A DNA stretch of 64,000 nt, from the NCBI RefSeq assembly GCF_005239225.2, contig NC_133287.1:16744519-16808518 (forward strand). The letters run 5' to 3'. This document shows, in pieces, positions 10,640 to 21,100 of this stretch. The notes beneath the pieces were generated by a model, which searched no databases, was not told where the DNA came from, and saw nothing but the letters and a program-made list of their open reading frames with translations. This DNA is from Populus alba (taxonomy: Eukaryota > Streptophyta > Magnoliopsida > Malpighiales > Salicaceae). Every line of letters starts with the position of its first letter. Position 1 is the stretch's first letter. The position numbers and the translations under genes were made by a program.

Positions 10640-10965
10640 GTATGTGCTTCCAGACCCAAGAAACTTGGGGTTGGAAGGTGTGTCTGATTCAAGTTTTTTA
10701 AGGAGTGGCAGAGGCGCAGACCCAAGTCCTTGGATCCTGCAGCTCTCCTTGGCCCAAGACAATTGGATAAGGAGTCTAAACCCAAGGCTTTTGGGTCTGC
10801 GTCAGGACTCTATGATCTTGGGTCCTGTATTCTCACCCAACTATAATGAGTTGAGAATGCAGCCAGACCCAAAGACCCAAAGCTTTTTGGGTTAGCATGT
10901 AAGAAGCATCCAAATCACTTGTCTTGATGTTGCAGCCATACCCACTTAAACTTGGATAAGGTTAT
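10640..10965. repeat. ACCCAAG/CTTGGGT word-rich block, copy 2
   Basis: This is the inverted equivalent of 5095-5400, with at least ten ACCCAAG- or CTTGGGT-like words in both orientations. No known RNA or protein is recognised. Confidence 0.6.
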
Positions 10966-11544
10966 TAATATTATTATTAGTTTTATGCTAATTAATATTT
11001 TTAGTATTAAAATATTATTATAAAAATTTTTAATTTTATTATTATTAACATTAAAAATATTATGATTTGTACTATAAATATTATTATTAATATTATAATT
11101 AATGTTATTGATATTAAAAATATTATTATTTGTAATGTAAAGATTATTATTTTTAGTATGATTAATACATTTGTAAAAAATATTATTAATATTGAAAAGC
11201 TATGATATATTTGATTTGAGGAGTAAAATTAAAAATTATTATTAGTATCTTTAATAGATTTGAAAAACATATATAATCATTATCGAAGAAAAACTATAAA
11301 TCTCATTTGAAGGGATTAAAAACTATAAAAACATAAACACATAAATTTAATATTATTAATAGATAATATTTACATATTATTATTTGTAGTCTAAAGATTA
11401 TTATAATTAATATGATAATTAATAAATTTGTAAAAAATATCATTAATATTGAATAAAAAAAACAATAGATTTATTATGAAGGGTAAAGTTATTATTATTA
11501 TTATAGGAATAGATTTAAAAACAAAATATTATTACTATAAAATA

Positions 11545-11770
11545 AAAACAATAAATTTTCATGCATCAATCCTAGACGGATTGCTTATGTTAAAGAATTG
11601 GTGGCAGTGATCACAAAATAATAAAAAATAAAAGCCAATAGTAATACCTGTCTAGCGGCCAAAATGATCCCTAGAAGCAACAACATTAGCAAGCTTACAA
11701 GTGCGACAAAGCAAAACAGCAGGAAAGCCCGGAACAATATTCCTCCACGCATCATCCTGGAAAGCCCTCT
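11545..11770 (-). pseudogene. BTB exon 1 tail and intron fragment, left side of the palindrome centre
   Basis: The reverse complement matches the intact BTB gene from about 19655 (GCAGAGGGCTTTCC) across the donor AGACAG/GTATTAC to about 19870. It keeps both C residues that copy 1 lost near 4219, and it shares an uninterrupted run of more than 40 nt with the intact exon. The last 20 nt (11751-11770) have no partner in the right arm and form the loop. Confidence 0.9.
11751..11770. other. 20-nt loop of the inverted repeat
   Basis: The 20-nt spacer ATCATCCTGGAAAGCCCTCT lies between the arm ends CCTCCACGC and GCGTGGAGG. It is the antisense of BTB codons just upstream of the point where the right arm begins. 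A GC dinucleotide at the switch could belong to either side. Confidence 0.9.
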
Positions 11771-11975
11771 GCGTGGAGGAATATTGTTCCGGGCTTTCCT
11801 GTTGTTTTGCTTTGTCACACTTGTAAGCTTGCTAATGCTGTTGCTTTTGAGACCATTTTGGCCGCTAGACAGGATATTACTATTGGCTTTTATTTTTGAT
11901 TATTTTGTGATCACTGCACCAATTCTTTAACATAAGCAATCCGTCAAGGATTGGATGCATGAAAGTTTATTGTTT
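11771..11975 (+). pseudogene. BTB exon 1 tail and intron fragment, right side of the palindrome centre
   Basis: It starts at GCGTGGAGG (equivalent of 19675) and runs through the donor site into the intron start, ending near 11970. It carries TCAAGGATTGG like the intact gene, whereas copies 1 and 2 have TCTAGGATT. It is too short to encode anything, but it is complementary to 11545-11750. Confidence 0.9.
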
Positions 11976-12554
11976 TTATTTTATAGTAATAATATTTATT
12001 TTTAAAATCTAGTTGTAGTTGTAGTGGTGAATTTAGTGGCAGTGGTAGTGGTTGTCAACAACAACAACAACAACTTTACTTTTCATATTAAATCTATTGT
12101 AATAATATTTTAAATATCCATATCATTAATTATTATGTAAATATTATCTATTAATAATATTAAATTTATGTGTCATTTTTTATAGTTTTTAATCCTTTCA
12201 AATAAGATTTATAGTTTTTCTTCGATAATAATTATATATTTTTTTCAAATCTATTAAAAATAATAAAATAATTTTTAATTTTATTACTAAAATCAAATCA
12301 ATCCTAACTTGTCAATATTAATGATATTTTTTACAAATGTATTAATCATACTAAAAATAATAATCTTTACACTACAAATAATAATATTTTTCATATCAAT
12401 GACATTAATTATAATATTAATAACAATATTTATAGTACAAATAATAATATTTTTAATGTTAATAATAATAAAATTAAAATTATTTATAATAAATATAATA
12501 ATATTTTAATACTAAAAATTTTAATTAGCATAAAACTAATGATAATATCAATAA

Positions 12555-12840
12555 CCTTACCCAAGTTTAAGTAGATCTGGCTGTAATACCAGATCAAGTG
12601 ATTTGGACACTTCTTACATGCTGATCCAAAAAGCCTTGGGTCTAGTTACATTCCCAACCCATTACAGTTGAGTGAGGATGCAGGATCCAAGATCATTGAC
12701 TGCTGACGCGGACCCAAAAGCCTTGGGTTTGAAAGCTCAGGACCCAAGGACTTGAATCTGCACCCCTGCTATTTCCAAGCAACTTGGATCAGGCAAATCT
12801 TCCAAATCCAAGTTTTTTTGGTCTGATAACACATGTCAAA
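12555..12840. repeat. ACCCAAG/CTTGGGT word-rich block, copy 3
   Basis: This is the equivalent of 5095-5400, shortened in the middle because CTCTTTACCCAATTGTC-type sequence is missing. Both word orientations are present. Confidence 0.6.
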
Positions 12841-12937
12841 ATCAAGTTAATAATAATGATGATGAATATAATTGATTTTACTCTTCAAAACGAATTTATG
12901 TTTTCTCTATAGTAATAAAATTTTATAATACTAATAC

Positions 12938-12968
<31 letters not shown>

Positions 12969-13139
12969 TATTATTATTTGTGAAATATTCTAGGAGTTGA
13001 AAATTTTTTTTTGAATGAACTAAATTTAAAAATTAATTAAAAAAATATTAAAAAACATAGAAAAATACTTTTAAAAAAAATATTTTATATAAAATAAATT
13101 GAGTTACGAAAACAAAAGAGAGATAAACCAATGCATGTG

Positions 13140-13640
13140 CCTAAAATAACTTCTTTACCAAATAAATTACACTAATCTAATTTTTTTTCTTGTGAATTCG
13201 CTTGCAAGGTTGATTTTTTTTGTGAACTTTAAGGATTAAGAATAAATCACCGAGTTGCAAGGTAATTCACCTAGTTTGGCTCTCCCTTTTTCCCCCCCTC
13301 CATGAAGCACTAAGTTTTGTTCTCGCTCTTACTAATTCAGCTATCTAACTTGCATGTTCGTAACGTGTAGCAAGACTAGTCAACACATAACTTCTTTACC
13401 AAATAAATCACACTAATCTGATTTTTTTTCTTGTGAATTCGTTGGCAGGGTTGATGATTTTTTTTGTGAACTTTAAGGATTAAGAATAAATCACCGAGTT
13501 GCAAGGTAATTCACTTAGTTTGGCCTCTCCCTCTTTTTTTTCCCCCCTCCATGAAGCACCAAGTTTTGTTCTCGCTCTTACTAATTCAGCTATCTAACTT
13601 GCATGTTCGTAACGTGTAGCAAGACTAGTCAACACATGTC
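13140..13640. repeat. Tandem duplication of about 245 bp within copy 3
   Basis: ATAACTTCTTTACC... to ...AAGACTAGTCAACACAT occurs twice in succession (about 13145-13386 and 13387-13640), with small differences in the pyrimidine tract. The equivalent occurs once in copy 1 (5700-5945) and once in copy 2 (10080-10340). Confidence 0.85.
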
Positions 13641-14766
13641 TCATTTTTTTATATGAAAAAAAGAGAGTATATATTAGATTGGTGGCTCGTAAGATACCGT
13701 GAACTGTATTAAGTTAGACAATTGTGTTTTTTAGAAAAAATATTTTTTTTTAATAATTAGGCTAAACATTGTTTTAATTTGATAATATAATAAAAAATTA
13801 GATAATACCAACAACAACAGCAAATAAATTAAAAAAAAATATTGTCTAGATCAAAACTAGGTTAACACATGAAACTCATGGCCTAACATATAAGATAGTG
13901 ATAATCTTGTAGAACGATAATATTAGCAAAAATCATTTGTAAGAAAGGATCTAAAAAAAATCCAAACCAATCTAGCCTAATATTTCAAATTGGTGACCTG
14001 AAAGGTTAACAAAATCCGATTAATAAAATGTTGAGGGTTAAAATGAAAAATGAAAGTTCTGATAAAAAAAAGATTAAAAATAAAATAAATAATAATGAAA
14101 AAAATAAGATTAAATATGATATTAAAATAAAATGAACTAAATTATTTGACGGATGTAATTGAAGATAAAATTCAATTAACATAATAATATAAAATATTGA
14201 GGGAAGTAATTTTAAAAATAATAATTAAAAGAATGAAATAAAAATATTGAGGGATACAATTTAAAAATTTATTAAATTAATAAAATAATGTAAAATATGA
14301 AGGAATGTAATTGAAAAAATAATCTAATTAAAAAAAAATAAGACAAAATAAAAAAAAAATGATCAAATTTAAAAGTGAAGAAACAATAAAGGAGAAATAA
14401 ATTGAACCATATAGATAATCTAAAATAAAATAAATGGTATTTAAAAAAATAAAAATTAAATGAATACTTTAAAAATATTTTAAAAGGGTTGGCTTTGATA
14501 TCACGCACCAAAGCGAGCTAAGATGGAAAACCAAACAACTGAGATGTGCAACGAAAAGTCTTGAAGATTGAGTTGTGACAGTACAAAAGCTATAAATGCA
14601 AAAGCGCAACTGGGTATCCTAGAAGAAGCCTCGTTGGAGGACTTATTGGGCCAAGGTTTTTTAGTTTTTAGTTCTCATTGGGGCTGGGGAAGGGACAATA
14701 ACAGCACCAAAAGGTGAAATGACAATGTTTTGGCCAAAATCAACAAGTTTGCATACGCTGACATAT

Positions 14767-14773
14767 TATAAAG
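14767..14773 (+). promoter_or_regulatory. TATA box of F-box copy 3
   Basis: TATAAAG lies 117 bp upstream of the ATG at 14884, in the promoter block shared by all three copies and, more weakly, with the NFD6 intron at 25270-25380. Confidence 0.55.
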
Positions 14774-14883
14774 AGAGAAAACTCAAGACTCAAAAAAGCT
14801 CTTCATTCTAACACACAATTTTGCCTTTGATATTATATATCAAGAAACCTATTTTCACAAAAGAAACCTTCAAAATCCTCACA

Positions 14884-15771
14884 ATGCAATTCCTTGAAAA
14901 GGAGCATCCTTTTGAATTCAAGATCAGAGCCCTCGAGGCCATGGGTTGCTACCCACTGAAGGTCAACCTCCCAAGCCTTGTAACATTTCAAGAAATGAAT
15001 AATGTATTTCACCAGGAACTAAATACCTTGCAGAACTTGGGAATCCTAATGACCATAAAAAAAGTTATTCTGTGTTTCAATGGTGATCAGAAGAAGATAG
15101 ACTTCAATATATCCAGCGGAGTTAAAGCTAGTATAATAGAACTTGAAGTGCCAGCTAACAAAAACTTTCAAGAAACCTTGGGTTTCTTGAAAATTATATT
15201 GGCCAGGTATCATCATGAAGTGAAACATCTGGCTGTCTTGGTTATTTTCGCCGTTGCCCTGGATTACGGTTTTAAGCAGGAGGAGCCTTATTTTTAGTTG
15301 TTTACGTTGCCTAACACGTTCAATCTTGTGGTTGTCTTGAAATTCAAACAAGAAGAAGACCAATTTCTTGTGGCTGGATATGTGCTCAATCACCCAGCTG
15401 GTTTTTACAAGATATTCCTCAATGCGAATGAATCATTAAAGTTAGAAAGGACTTTTAAGATGCTGGCTTTTGTTGAATGTGATGAAGGGGATCTGGAAAT
15501 GGCCACTTTGGTGGTTGACTACCTTGAACAGTTTTTCAAACTCGTTAGAGATAAGCTATTATACCCATTGCATTTTGAAATATGCAAAGTTGTTGGTTTA
15601 CTTCCCCCTTGTTATTTGACAAAGTTGCTAAAAGAAATGCAACTACATATATTTGATTTACTAAATATAAATGAAATTTACGTAGTAGCCCAGGCGAATT
15701 CCAAACTATCAACTCTGGTTCATGAAAGTGGATTGTACATGAAAAAGCTAGATGAGTTTTTTGATACATGA
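14884..15771 (+). pseudogene. SKIP22-like F-box gene, copy 3 (single nonsense mutation)
   Basis: The ATG at 14884 opens a frame that would run 295 residues to a TGA at 15771 but for one TAG at 15295-15297 (CAG in copy 1). The N-terminal part (MQFLEKEHPFEFKIRALEAM, then TFQEMNNV) corresponds to the SKIP22 ubiquitin-like region. The middle (VVLKFKQEEDQFLVAGYVLN) corresponds to the PI31-like region. The C-terminal part (FFKLVRDKLLYPLHFEICKV, LLPPCYL, MQLHIFDLLNINEI, STLVHES) matches the SKIP22 run into its F-box. The product diverges strongly from canonical SKIP22, and no second exon is seen. A leaky or truncated 137-residue product is possible. Otherwise this is a recent pseudogene. Confidence 0.8.
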
Positions 15772-16460
15772 GATGACGCATGGGATGCAAATTGGAATTG
15801 GGATATATGAGGTAATGGGATGAGGCTGCCTCGCCATGCAAAAGAAAAAGGTTTTTATTTACCTCATGCTGATCATGAACTACAGCCACAGCTTGTGAAT
15901 AATTGAGGTTTTCATCTCATGGTGCGGTCTTATCTACTGTGAATAATTGAGTTGATTATATTTTTGGCGACCTAGATTTTCAATTTCTTCTATTTGAGTG
16001 TGCAAGCTTTTCAATTCTGTCAAATACATGCTTGTATGTTTATGAACATTATAAGAAAATTTTAAGCGCTCATAACGTTTTTTTTTTTAAGTTTTTGGCC
16101 TAAAAAAATTTTATTTTCATCTTTGATCTCTTTAATTTAAAATTTTTATGTTTTGATTTAAAATTTTATTTTGTCAAGGAGAGTGTTATTTAGATGTTCC
16201 TAAACTTTATGTTGCTTGAAAAAATAAATCAAGGCTAAAAAAAAATTGAGAAAACATATTTTCTCATGGTCTCTGTAAAGGCACCTAATAACCACTATGT
16301 AACACTCAGTGCATGAACATGTAATATGTTTCACCAATGACATAATATTTCTTAAAATGATCAAAATAATAAAAAAAAAAAAAGAAAAAAAAAAGGTACA
16401 AGATTGCATAGTAAAGGCGCCTAATAACCACTACGTAATACTCTTTTTAGTTCCTAATTT
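15772..16460. other. 3' flank of F-box copy 3, with a local tandem duplication
   Basis: Positions 15845-15945 recur at 2895-2985 and 8180-8285. From about 16270, the word GGCACCTAATAACCACTATG is followed about 140 bp later by GGCGCCTAATAACCACTACG, a short tandem duplication. The first block (16272-16385) is also similar to 3015-3125 and to NFD6 intron 2 (25825-25960). No gene is seen. Confidence 0.7.
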
Positions 16461-16647
16461 CGAATTCAAATATTAATTATGATAATTTATTGGCACCTTA
16501 AATTTAACTATTATAAATTTGTTAAAGCGGGACGGCTTAGCAAACACACACTAACAACTTTAATGGGAAAAAAAATAATTAAAAAAAAAAAATCTATGTT
16601 GTCCCACAGCAGCAAAAGAATAGAGTTGGAGAACACAGCACAATGTT

Positions 16648-17626
16648 CTATTTTTCTTGTTCCATGGATGTGTTTGACATCGCTTTCTTCATCATGTTCC
16701 TCACTTCTATTATTCTCATGAACAGCTGAATTTTTGCTTTCTGGTCTTCGTATTTTTCTGGTGGTGGCATCATATCCTGCCGGAATCTATGATAAATTAA
16801 ACGAGTGGCCCTGGACAAAAACCGCAGCTCCGAGCAAACACATTCCATTCTACCAACATCTACGAGGGAAAGCAAATCCATAATCTTTAACTTCAACTCT
16901 CTTGGGAGGCGGTCGAAGCATGGAGGAGGAGCCATACCGGTCTTCTCACAAAGATCTATTAACAGCGGCAAAGCTAGTCCATCCTTCAGAACTTTCTCTA
17001 GCTGTCGAACTTCATTCTTATCATTGTCATTCATCAAAGAGTTCCTTTCACAATTTGCTCTCAACAAATTTATAGTGCGTCCAAAACCCTTTCCATTCAA
17101 ACACACCCTGTGTATATCCGAGCCACCCTTGGTCAAAGATCCACATACATTGACGATATCTTCTGAACACTGTACCTTCACATAAATCGATTCAGCAACG
17201 TCGACGTTTTCAGGAAGCAAGAGCCCTGGAAGAGTATACCACATCGTGAATGCGTTTGAAGACAGGTCTGGTTGGAGGACGAAACTGATCAACTTTCATC
17301 CCAGATTTCAAATCGAACCCAATAAAACCAAATTCCAATAAGATGGCATGAGTAGCAATAGCCGCATTATGATTAGAGGAACTACAATCCTCATCCTTCT
17401 CAGTAGTTGGTTCACTGCTAGAGGGTTCTGCTACACCCTCGAACCCAGCAGATACAGAAGACTCGTGGCGGCTTGTCGTTTGTTGATTTGGGAAGTTGAG
17501 GGGTAACTCCTGATGAGAAGTTTCAGATTCTTCTCGATCAATCACCTGTTCTTGGACGGACAAAACTTGAGCCAGGGTTCCTTGTTCTTTAGGCATGTCT
17601 TTGAAATTCAGGATCAGACTTTCCAT
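16648..17626 (-). pseudogene. SKIP22-like F-box gene (truncated, frameshifted)
   Basis: Two overlapping minus frames together match F-box protein SKIP22. The first (17626 down to about 17283) contains the acidic linker and the ILLEFGFIGFDLKSGMKVDQF motif. The second (from about 17283 down to 16648) contains FTMWYTLPGLLLPE, then VCGSLTKGGSDIHRVCLNGK, then LALPLLIDLCEKTGMAPPPC, then LPRELKLKIMDLLSLVDVGR (the F-box). The switch needs a one-base-type shift around 17283. The N-terminal ubiquitin-like domain of SKIP22 is missing. SKIP22 family members are putative SCF substrate receptors. This gene is head-to-head with the intact BTB gene, about 890 bp apart. An intron could in principle hide the shift, but no GT-AG pair fits well, so I call it a pseudogene. 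Confidence 0.75.
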
Positions 17627-17743
17627 AGGTTTTGGCAGTCAAATTAATCTAGAGAACAACCAAAAAAACGAAGAAAGGAACTCCAAAATCTGCAGGAAAC
17701 TTGAAGTTCCTATGGTGATATATAGGGATAAGAGAAGGTGCGC

Positions 17744-17793
<50 letters not shown>
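17744..17793. repeat. (TA)n(GA)n microsatellite in the shared upstream region
   Basis: About eleven TA units run into about fourteen GA units, 120 bp upstream of the SKIP22-like frame and about 720 bp upstream of the BTB start. GA/CT tracts are common in plant promoters, but a regulatory role is inference. Confidence 0.9.
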
Positions 17794-17794
<1 letters not shown>

Positions 17795-18516
17795 CCTAAT
17801 GAATGCTGAGTAGTGATAGTGATATAGAGAAGGGGCACTAGAATCCTAATCAACTGCTGAATTTGCCAACTCAGCACGGTAGCGTTTCCAGAAGAATTTA
17901 CCAAAGAAATTAATAGAGAATTTGACTGGCAACTTCCCATGCCAGTCCACTCAAGTATCTAATTAATTATCAGTTGATGATTATTAATTCCTTGGTCCCA
18001 TATTAAGGGATATATTTTTTTTATGATTTTAATTTATGTATGTAAAAAAAAAAAGTAGAATTATTATATAGTCTCATCTATTCTCTCTATTATTTTAAAA
18101 ATCTATTCAAAATAAAATTTAACTATATAAACATAGTTGAAAATAAAAGTGAGATAATATTTTTAAAACAGATATTTTAATTAATTTTTATTATATTTTA
18201 AGAAAATTTATACAAGCACAACGAAACTGGGGGAGTATCATGGATGTACACTTCCAAAGCAATAGCCCACAGTTTAGTACAAAGAGGGTAGTTTAGTAAA
18301 ATGAGGGCGCTCGCACTCTAACGTTTTCACCAATTGCTCCAGTAAACGACAAGAAACACCGACTACGTAGTTTCCCCGCTCGCCAATTTATGAAAAAAAA
18401 TATCATCACCACGCCACCTGTCCACCCAGCAAGCTTTAAAAAATTTCCACTGCCAACCAAATCTTCCTATTTGCACCAAGAAAAAAAATCTTCCCTAATC
18501 CAGAAACTTTTCGATA

Positions 18517-20295
18517 ATGATCCCATCCACCTCCAAGAAAAGGCCACGCGTGCCATACAACCGCCATTCCACCGTATCCACAACCGCTAGCCTCCGCTCA
18601 ACAGCCTCCAAATCCACTAGCCTCTCCTCCACCGCCGCCTTAATCGATTCATTTCCTGACAAAATCATCTCCGAAAACTCCAAAAAACTCCGCCGAACCT
18701 CCTCCCATCCGCTCCTCTCTACCGCCCCCTCCTCCTCCTCCACCACCACCACCCCGTTCAACGACGTTAACACTGCTGACGTCATCCTCCGCCTCTTCCT
18801 GGACCCCACTGCCCCCATCATTAACTTGGATTCAGTTTATTCAATTGACAATAATAACCAATCCAATGTCCAGATCTACCTCCATTCTCCCATCCTCCGC
18901 CGCTCTCAGTATTTCTCCGCCCTTTTATCCGACAGATGGCAGCACTCCAAGGAAAATCCCGATTCTGCTGAAAATAAAATCGACCAGTACTTGATTCCGT
19001 TAAAATTAGGCGTCGCTCCTGGATCGATCGAAGTCCATCTAAGCGTTTTAAAATTGCTGTATACGAACGATTTCAATAATGTGATTAACTCTGCTGCGGC
19101 GGCTCTAGATATTTTGCCTGTGGCGTTAAAGTTGTTGTTTGATGAGTGTGCGGATTATTGCGTTAAGTATCTTGAGGCTGTGCCGTGGAGTGAAGAGGAA
19201 GAGAAGCGCGTGATTAATTTAATTCCATATTTACGCGAGGAGGAGTCTGAAGAGCTATTAGCTAGGGTTTCTCCGGCGAAATATGATTCGTGTGAGGAAA
19301 TGCTTCATGGTTTGATATTGGCTGCGATTCATAGTAGTTCGAACATGGCATTTGTGAAAGCGTTTGTGGCTAAGTTGTTGAGGGATTTTTCATCGAGGGA
19401 GTCGGCGAGGAGGGTTTTGGAGATGGCGTTTGAGACGAGTTTGAAGATTGTGAAGGAATCGCTTGAGGAGTATTCGAGTCCGAATTTTAGAGGGGATCAT
19501 AATGAGACGGAAGCGATACAGAGGTTGAATTTGCATACAGCGATGACTAATGGGAAGCATTTGTTGTGGTTAGTGGAGAGGATGATTGAGCTGAGAGTGG
19601 CGGATAGTGCGGTGAAGGAGTGGAGTGAGCAAGATTCTTTTACGGCTGATTTGCAGAGGGCTTTCCGGGATGATGCGTGGAGGAATATTGTTCCGGGCTT
19701 TCCTGCTGTTTTGCTTCGTTGCACTTGTAGGCTTGCTAATGCTGTTGCTTCTGGGACCATTTTGGCCGCTAGACAGGTATTACTATTGGCTTTTATTTTC
19801 GATTATTTTGTGATCACTGCCACCAATTCTTTAAAATAAGCAATCCGTCAAGGATTGGATGCGTGAAGTTTGAATTGTTTTTGGTTTCTCCAAAAGCTGA
19901 ATTTTTAGTTCTAACAAAAGAGTGTTAGAGCCTGTCTGTGCTTAGCAGGCTCGACAAAGATCTCTTGTTGTGAAATCCTTAACGAGGAGCACAGATGGTT
20001 CATTAATTTGAGCGTTTGCTTGCAGGTGAGGATGAAGCTTGTAAAGGATTGGCTTCCTGTTCTGATTGTATGCAAAGACAGTGCATTTTCTTCTATGTTA
20101 CCAAGTCATAAATCACTGTACCTGGAGCTGGAAGAGACATTTCTAAGAATTATCTCCACACTTCCCATGTCAGATGCACAAGTGTTGTTGCAGCAGTGTC
20201 TCAGCTTCTCAACTCGAAATGTTGAAGATTGCCCCCACTTAGTCACCGCATTCAACACTTGGTTCCGCCGTGCAACAAATCAACCACAAGAGTGA
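18517..20295 (+). CDS. BTB/POZ domain protein (At1g63850/At3g50780-like), intact
   Basis: There are two exons. Exon 1 (18517-19776) ends AGACAG/GTATTA in phase 0. Exon 2 (20026-20295) begins after TTGCAG and ends at TGA. The product is 509 aa. Residues 1-85 are Ser/Thr/Pro-rich and disordered. The BTB/POZ region starts near residue 88 (ADVILRLFLDP) and includes YLHSPILRRSQYFSALLSDR. The C-terminal half is helical (LIPYLREEESEELLARV; RMKLVKDWLPVL) as in this plant family, whose members are expected to act as CUL3 ligase adaptors or protein-binding scaffolds. The exact partner is unknown. It is the only complete copy. Partial copies lie at 3402-4425 and at the palindrome centre (11545-11975), and the latter match exon 1 perfectly over more than 40 nt. 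Confidence 0.92.
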
Positions 20296-21100
20296 CAGAT
20301 GAACTGTTGCTCCTGCCATGCTGCGTATTTACAAAGGTATAGGCGTTTCTGTGAAATGTACATATTAGGCTGGTGTTTATAGAATTCCACCGCGGACCAT
20401 CCTCGGCAAAATGCCCTGATCTGGTTTTGTATGTTTCCCTCTCTCCTTGAGAGCTAAAGTGACCAGTGGGCCAAATGACTTCTAACTAGTGCTGTAGGAT
20501 CAAAATGTTGCTGTTTGCAAAATTCTCCTTGAAGACTTGTTAAATTCTCTGAAATATACAAACATGTGTTGGTAAATTCTCATTTGGCAATGTGATCCCA
20601 GCCCATTAAGACCAAATAATGCACGCTTGTGTTTTTCAGGTTGCTAATAGCAATTTGAATTTGTTGATGTAGTATATTCAATTGTCTTGTGATTTCTACT
20701 CCGGGTTTTCAGATAACTGCAGAGTTCAAAAGGCAAATTAAAAACAGAGTGCTTAGGGGCCATAACTCGAAAGAAATGAGGATAATGTATTGATCTTAGA
20801 TGGTATCAGGCTCAAATCATAAAAAAATCTCTACAATCGATCGCAACACAACTTACTAAAGAAGACTAAAACAGAGGAATTCCTATCCCCACTGCAGTTA
20901 TAACACAGAACAGGTTGTAACATGGCGACAATCTTTCAAGCATATGAATGCCCACAAATTGTAAGGTAAACAAAGCTACCAGTGGGCCAGGTTAAGCCCC
21001 TATTAGTTCTAGATTAAGAACCAAGATGAATACTGTCATTAGAAGAAGCTATAACAGCTTTAAACAACCATTTTTCTCTGAACATTATTAATTTTTCTAA
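20296..21100. other. BTB 3' UTR and intergenic region
   Basis: Unique sequence follows the BTB stop. No further gene is recognised, and the glycine-rich hydrophobic C terminus expected for the neighbouring minus-strand At1g01500-like gene is not found here. Confidence 0.6.

Larger units (their letters stand above)
8501..11750 (-). repeat. Repeat unit copy 2 (inverted); left arm of a long palindrome
   Basis: The reverse complement of this segment matches copy 1 from the BTB tail to about 7705, and copy 3 from 11771 to about 15373. It begins inside the F-box gene (GGCCACAAGAAATTGG) and ends in BTB exon 1 (CCTCCACGC). Shared variants (TCTAGG in the BTB-intron segment, AAATCTATTCCT just beyond) group it with copy 1 rather than copy 3. 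Confidence 0.9.
11771..16130 (+). repeat. Repeat unit copy 3 (forward); right arm of the palindrome up to about 15373
   Basis: It has the same order of landmarks as copy 1: BTB tail, spacer, ACCCAAG block (12555-12840), ATCACCGAGTTGC block (13240 and 13490, locally doubled), A-rich stretch (14030-14470), F-box promoter, F-box gene and 3' flank. Copy 3 runs on into the SKIP22-like gene and the intact BTB gene, so it is probably the copy nearest the ancestral arrangement. Confidence 0.9.

Noticed and set aside
11585..11930. Two facing open frames at the palindrome centre as a small membrane protein pair
   Set aside because: Both are frame-shifted translations of BTB exon 1 tail; the hydrophobic look comes from the wrong frame.
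8501..15373. Palindrome as a sequencing or assembly artefact (hairpin read folded on itself)
   Set aside because: The arms differ by substitutions, a one-base insertion in the F-box gene, a 245-bp tandem duplication and separate nonsense codons. A fold-back artefact would give near-identical arms. Long-read confirmation is still needed.
16805..17185. Plus-strand open frame over the SKIP22-like gene
   Set aside because: The opposite strand carries the recognisable F-box protein motifs.
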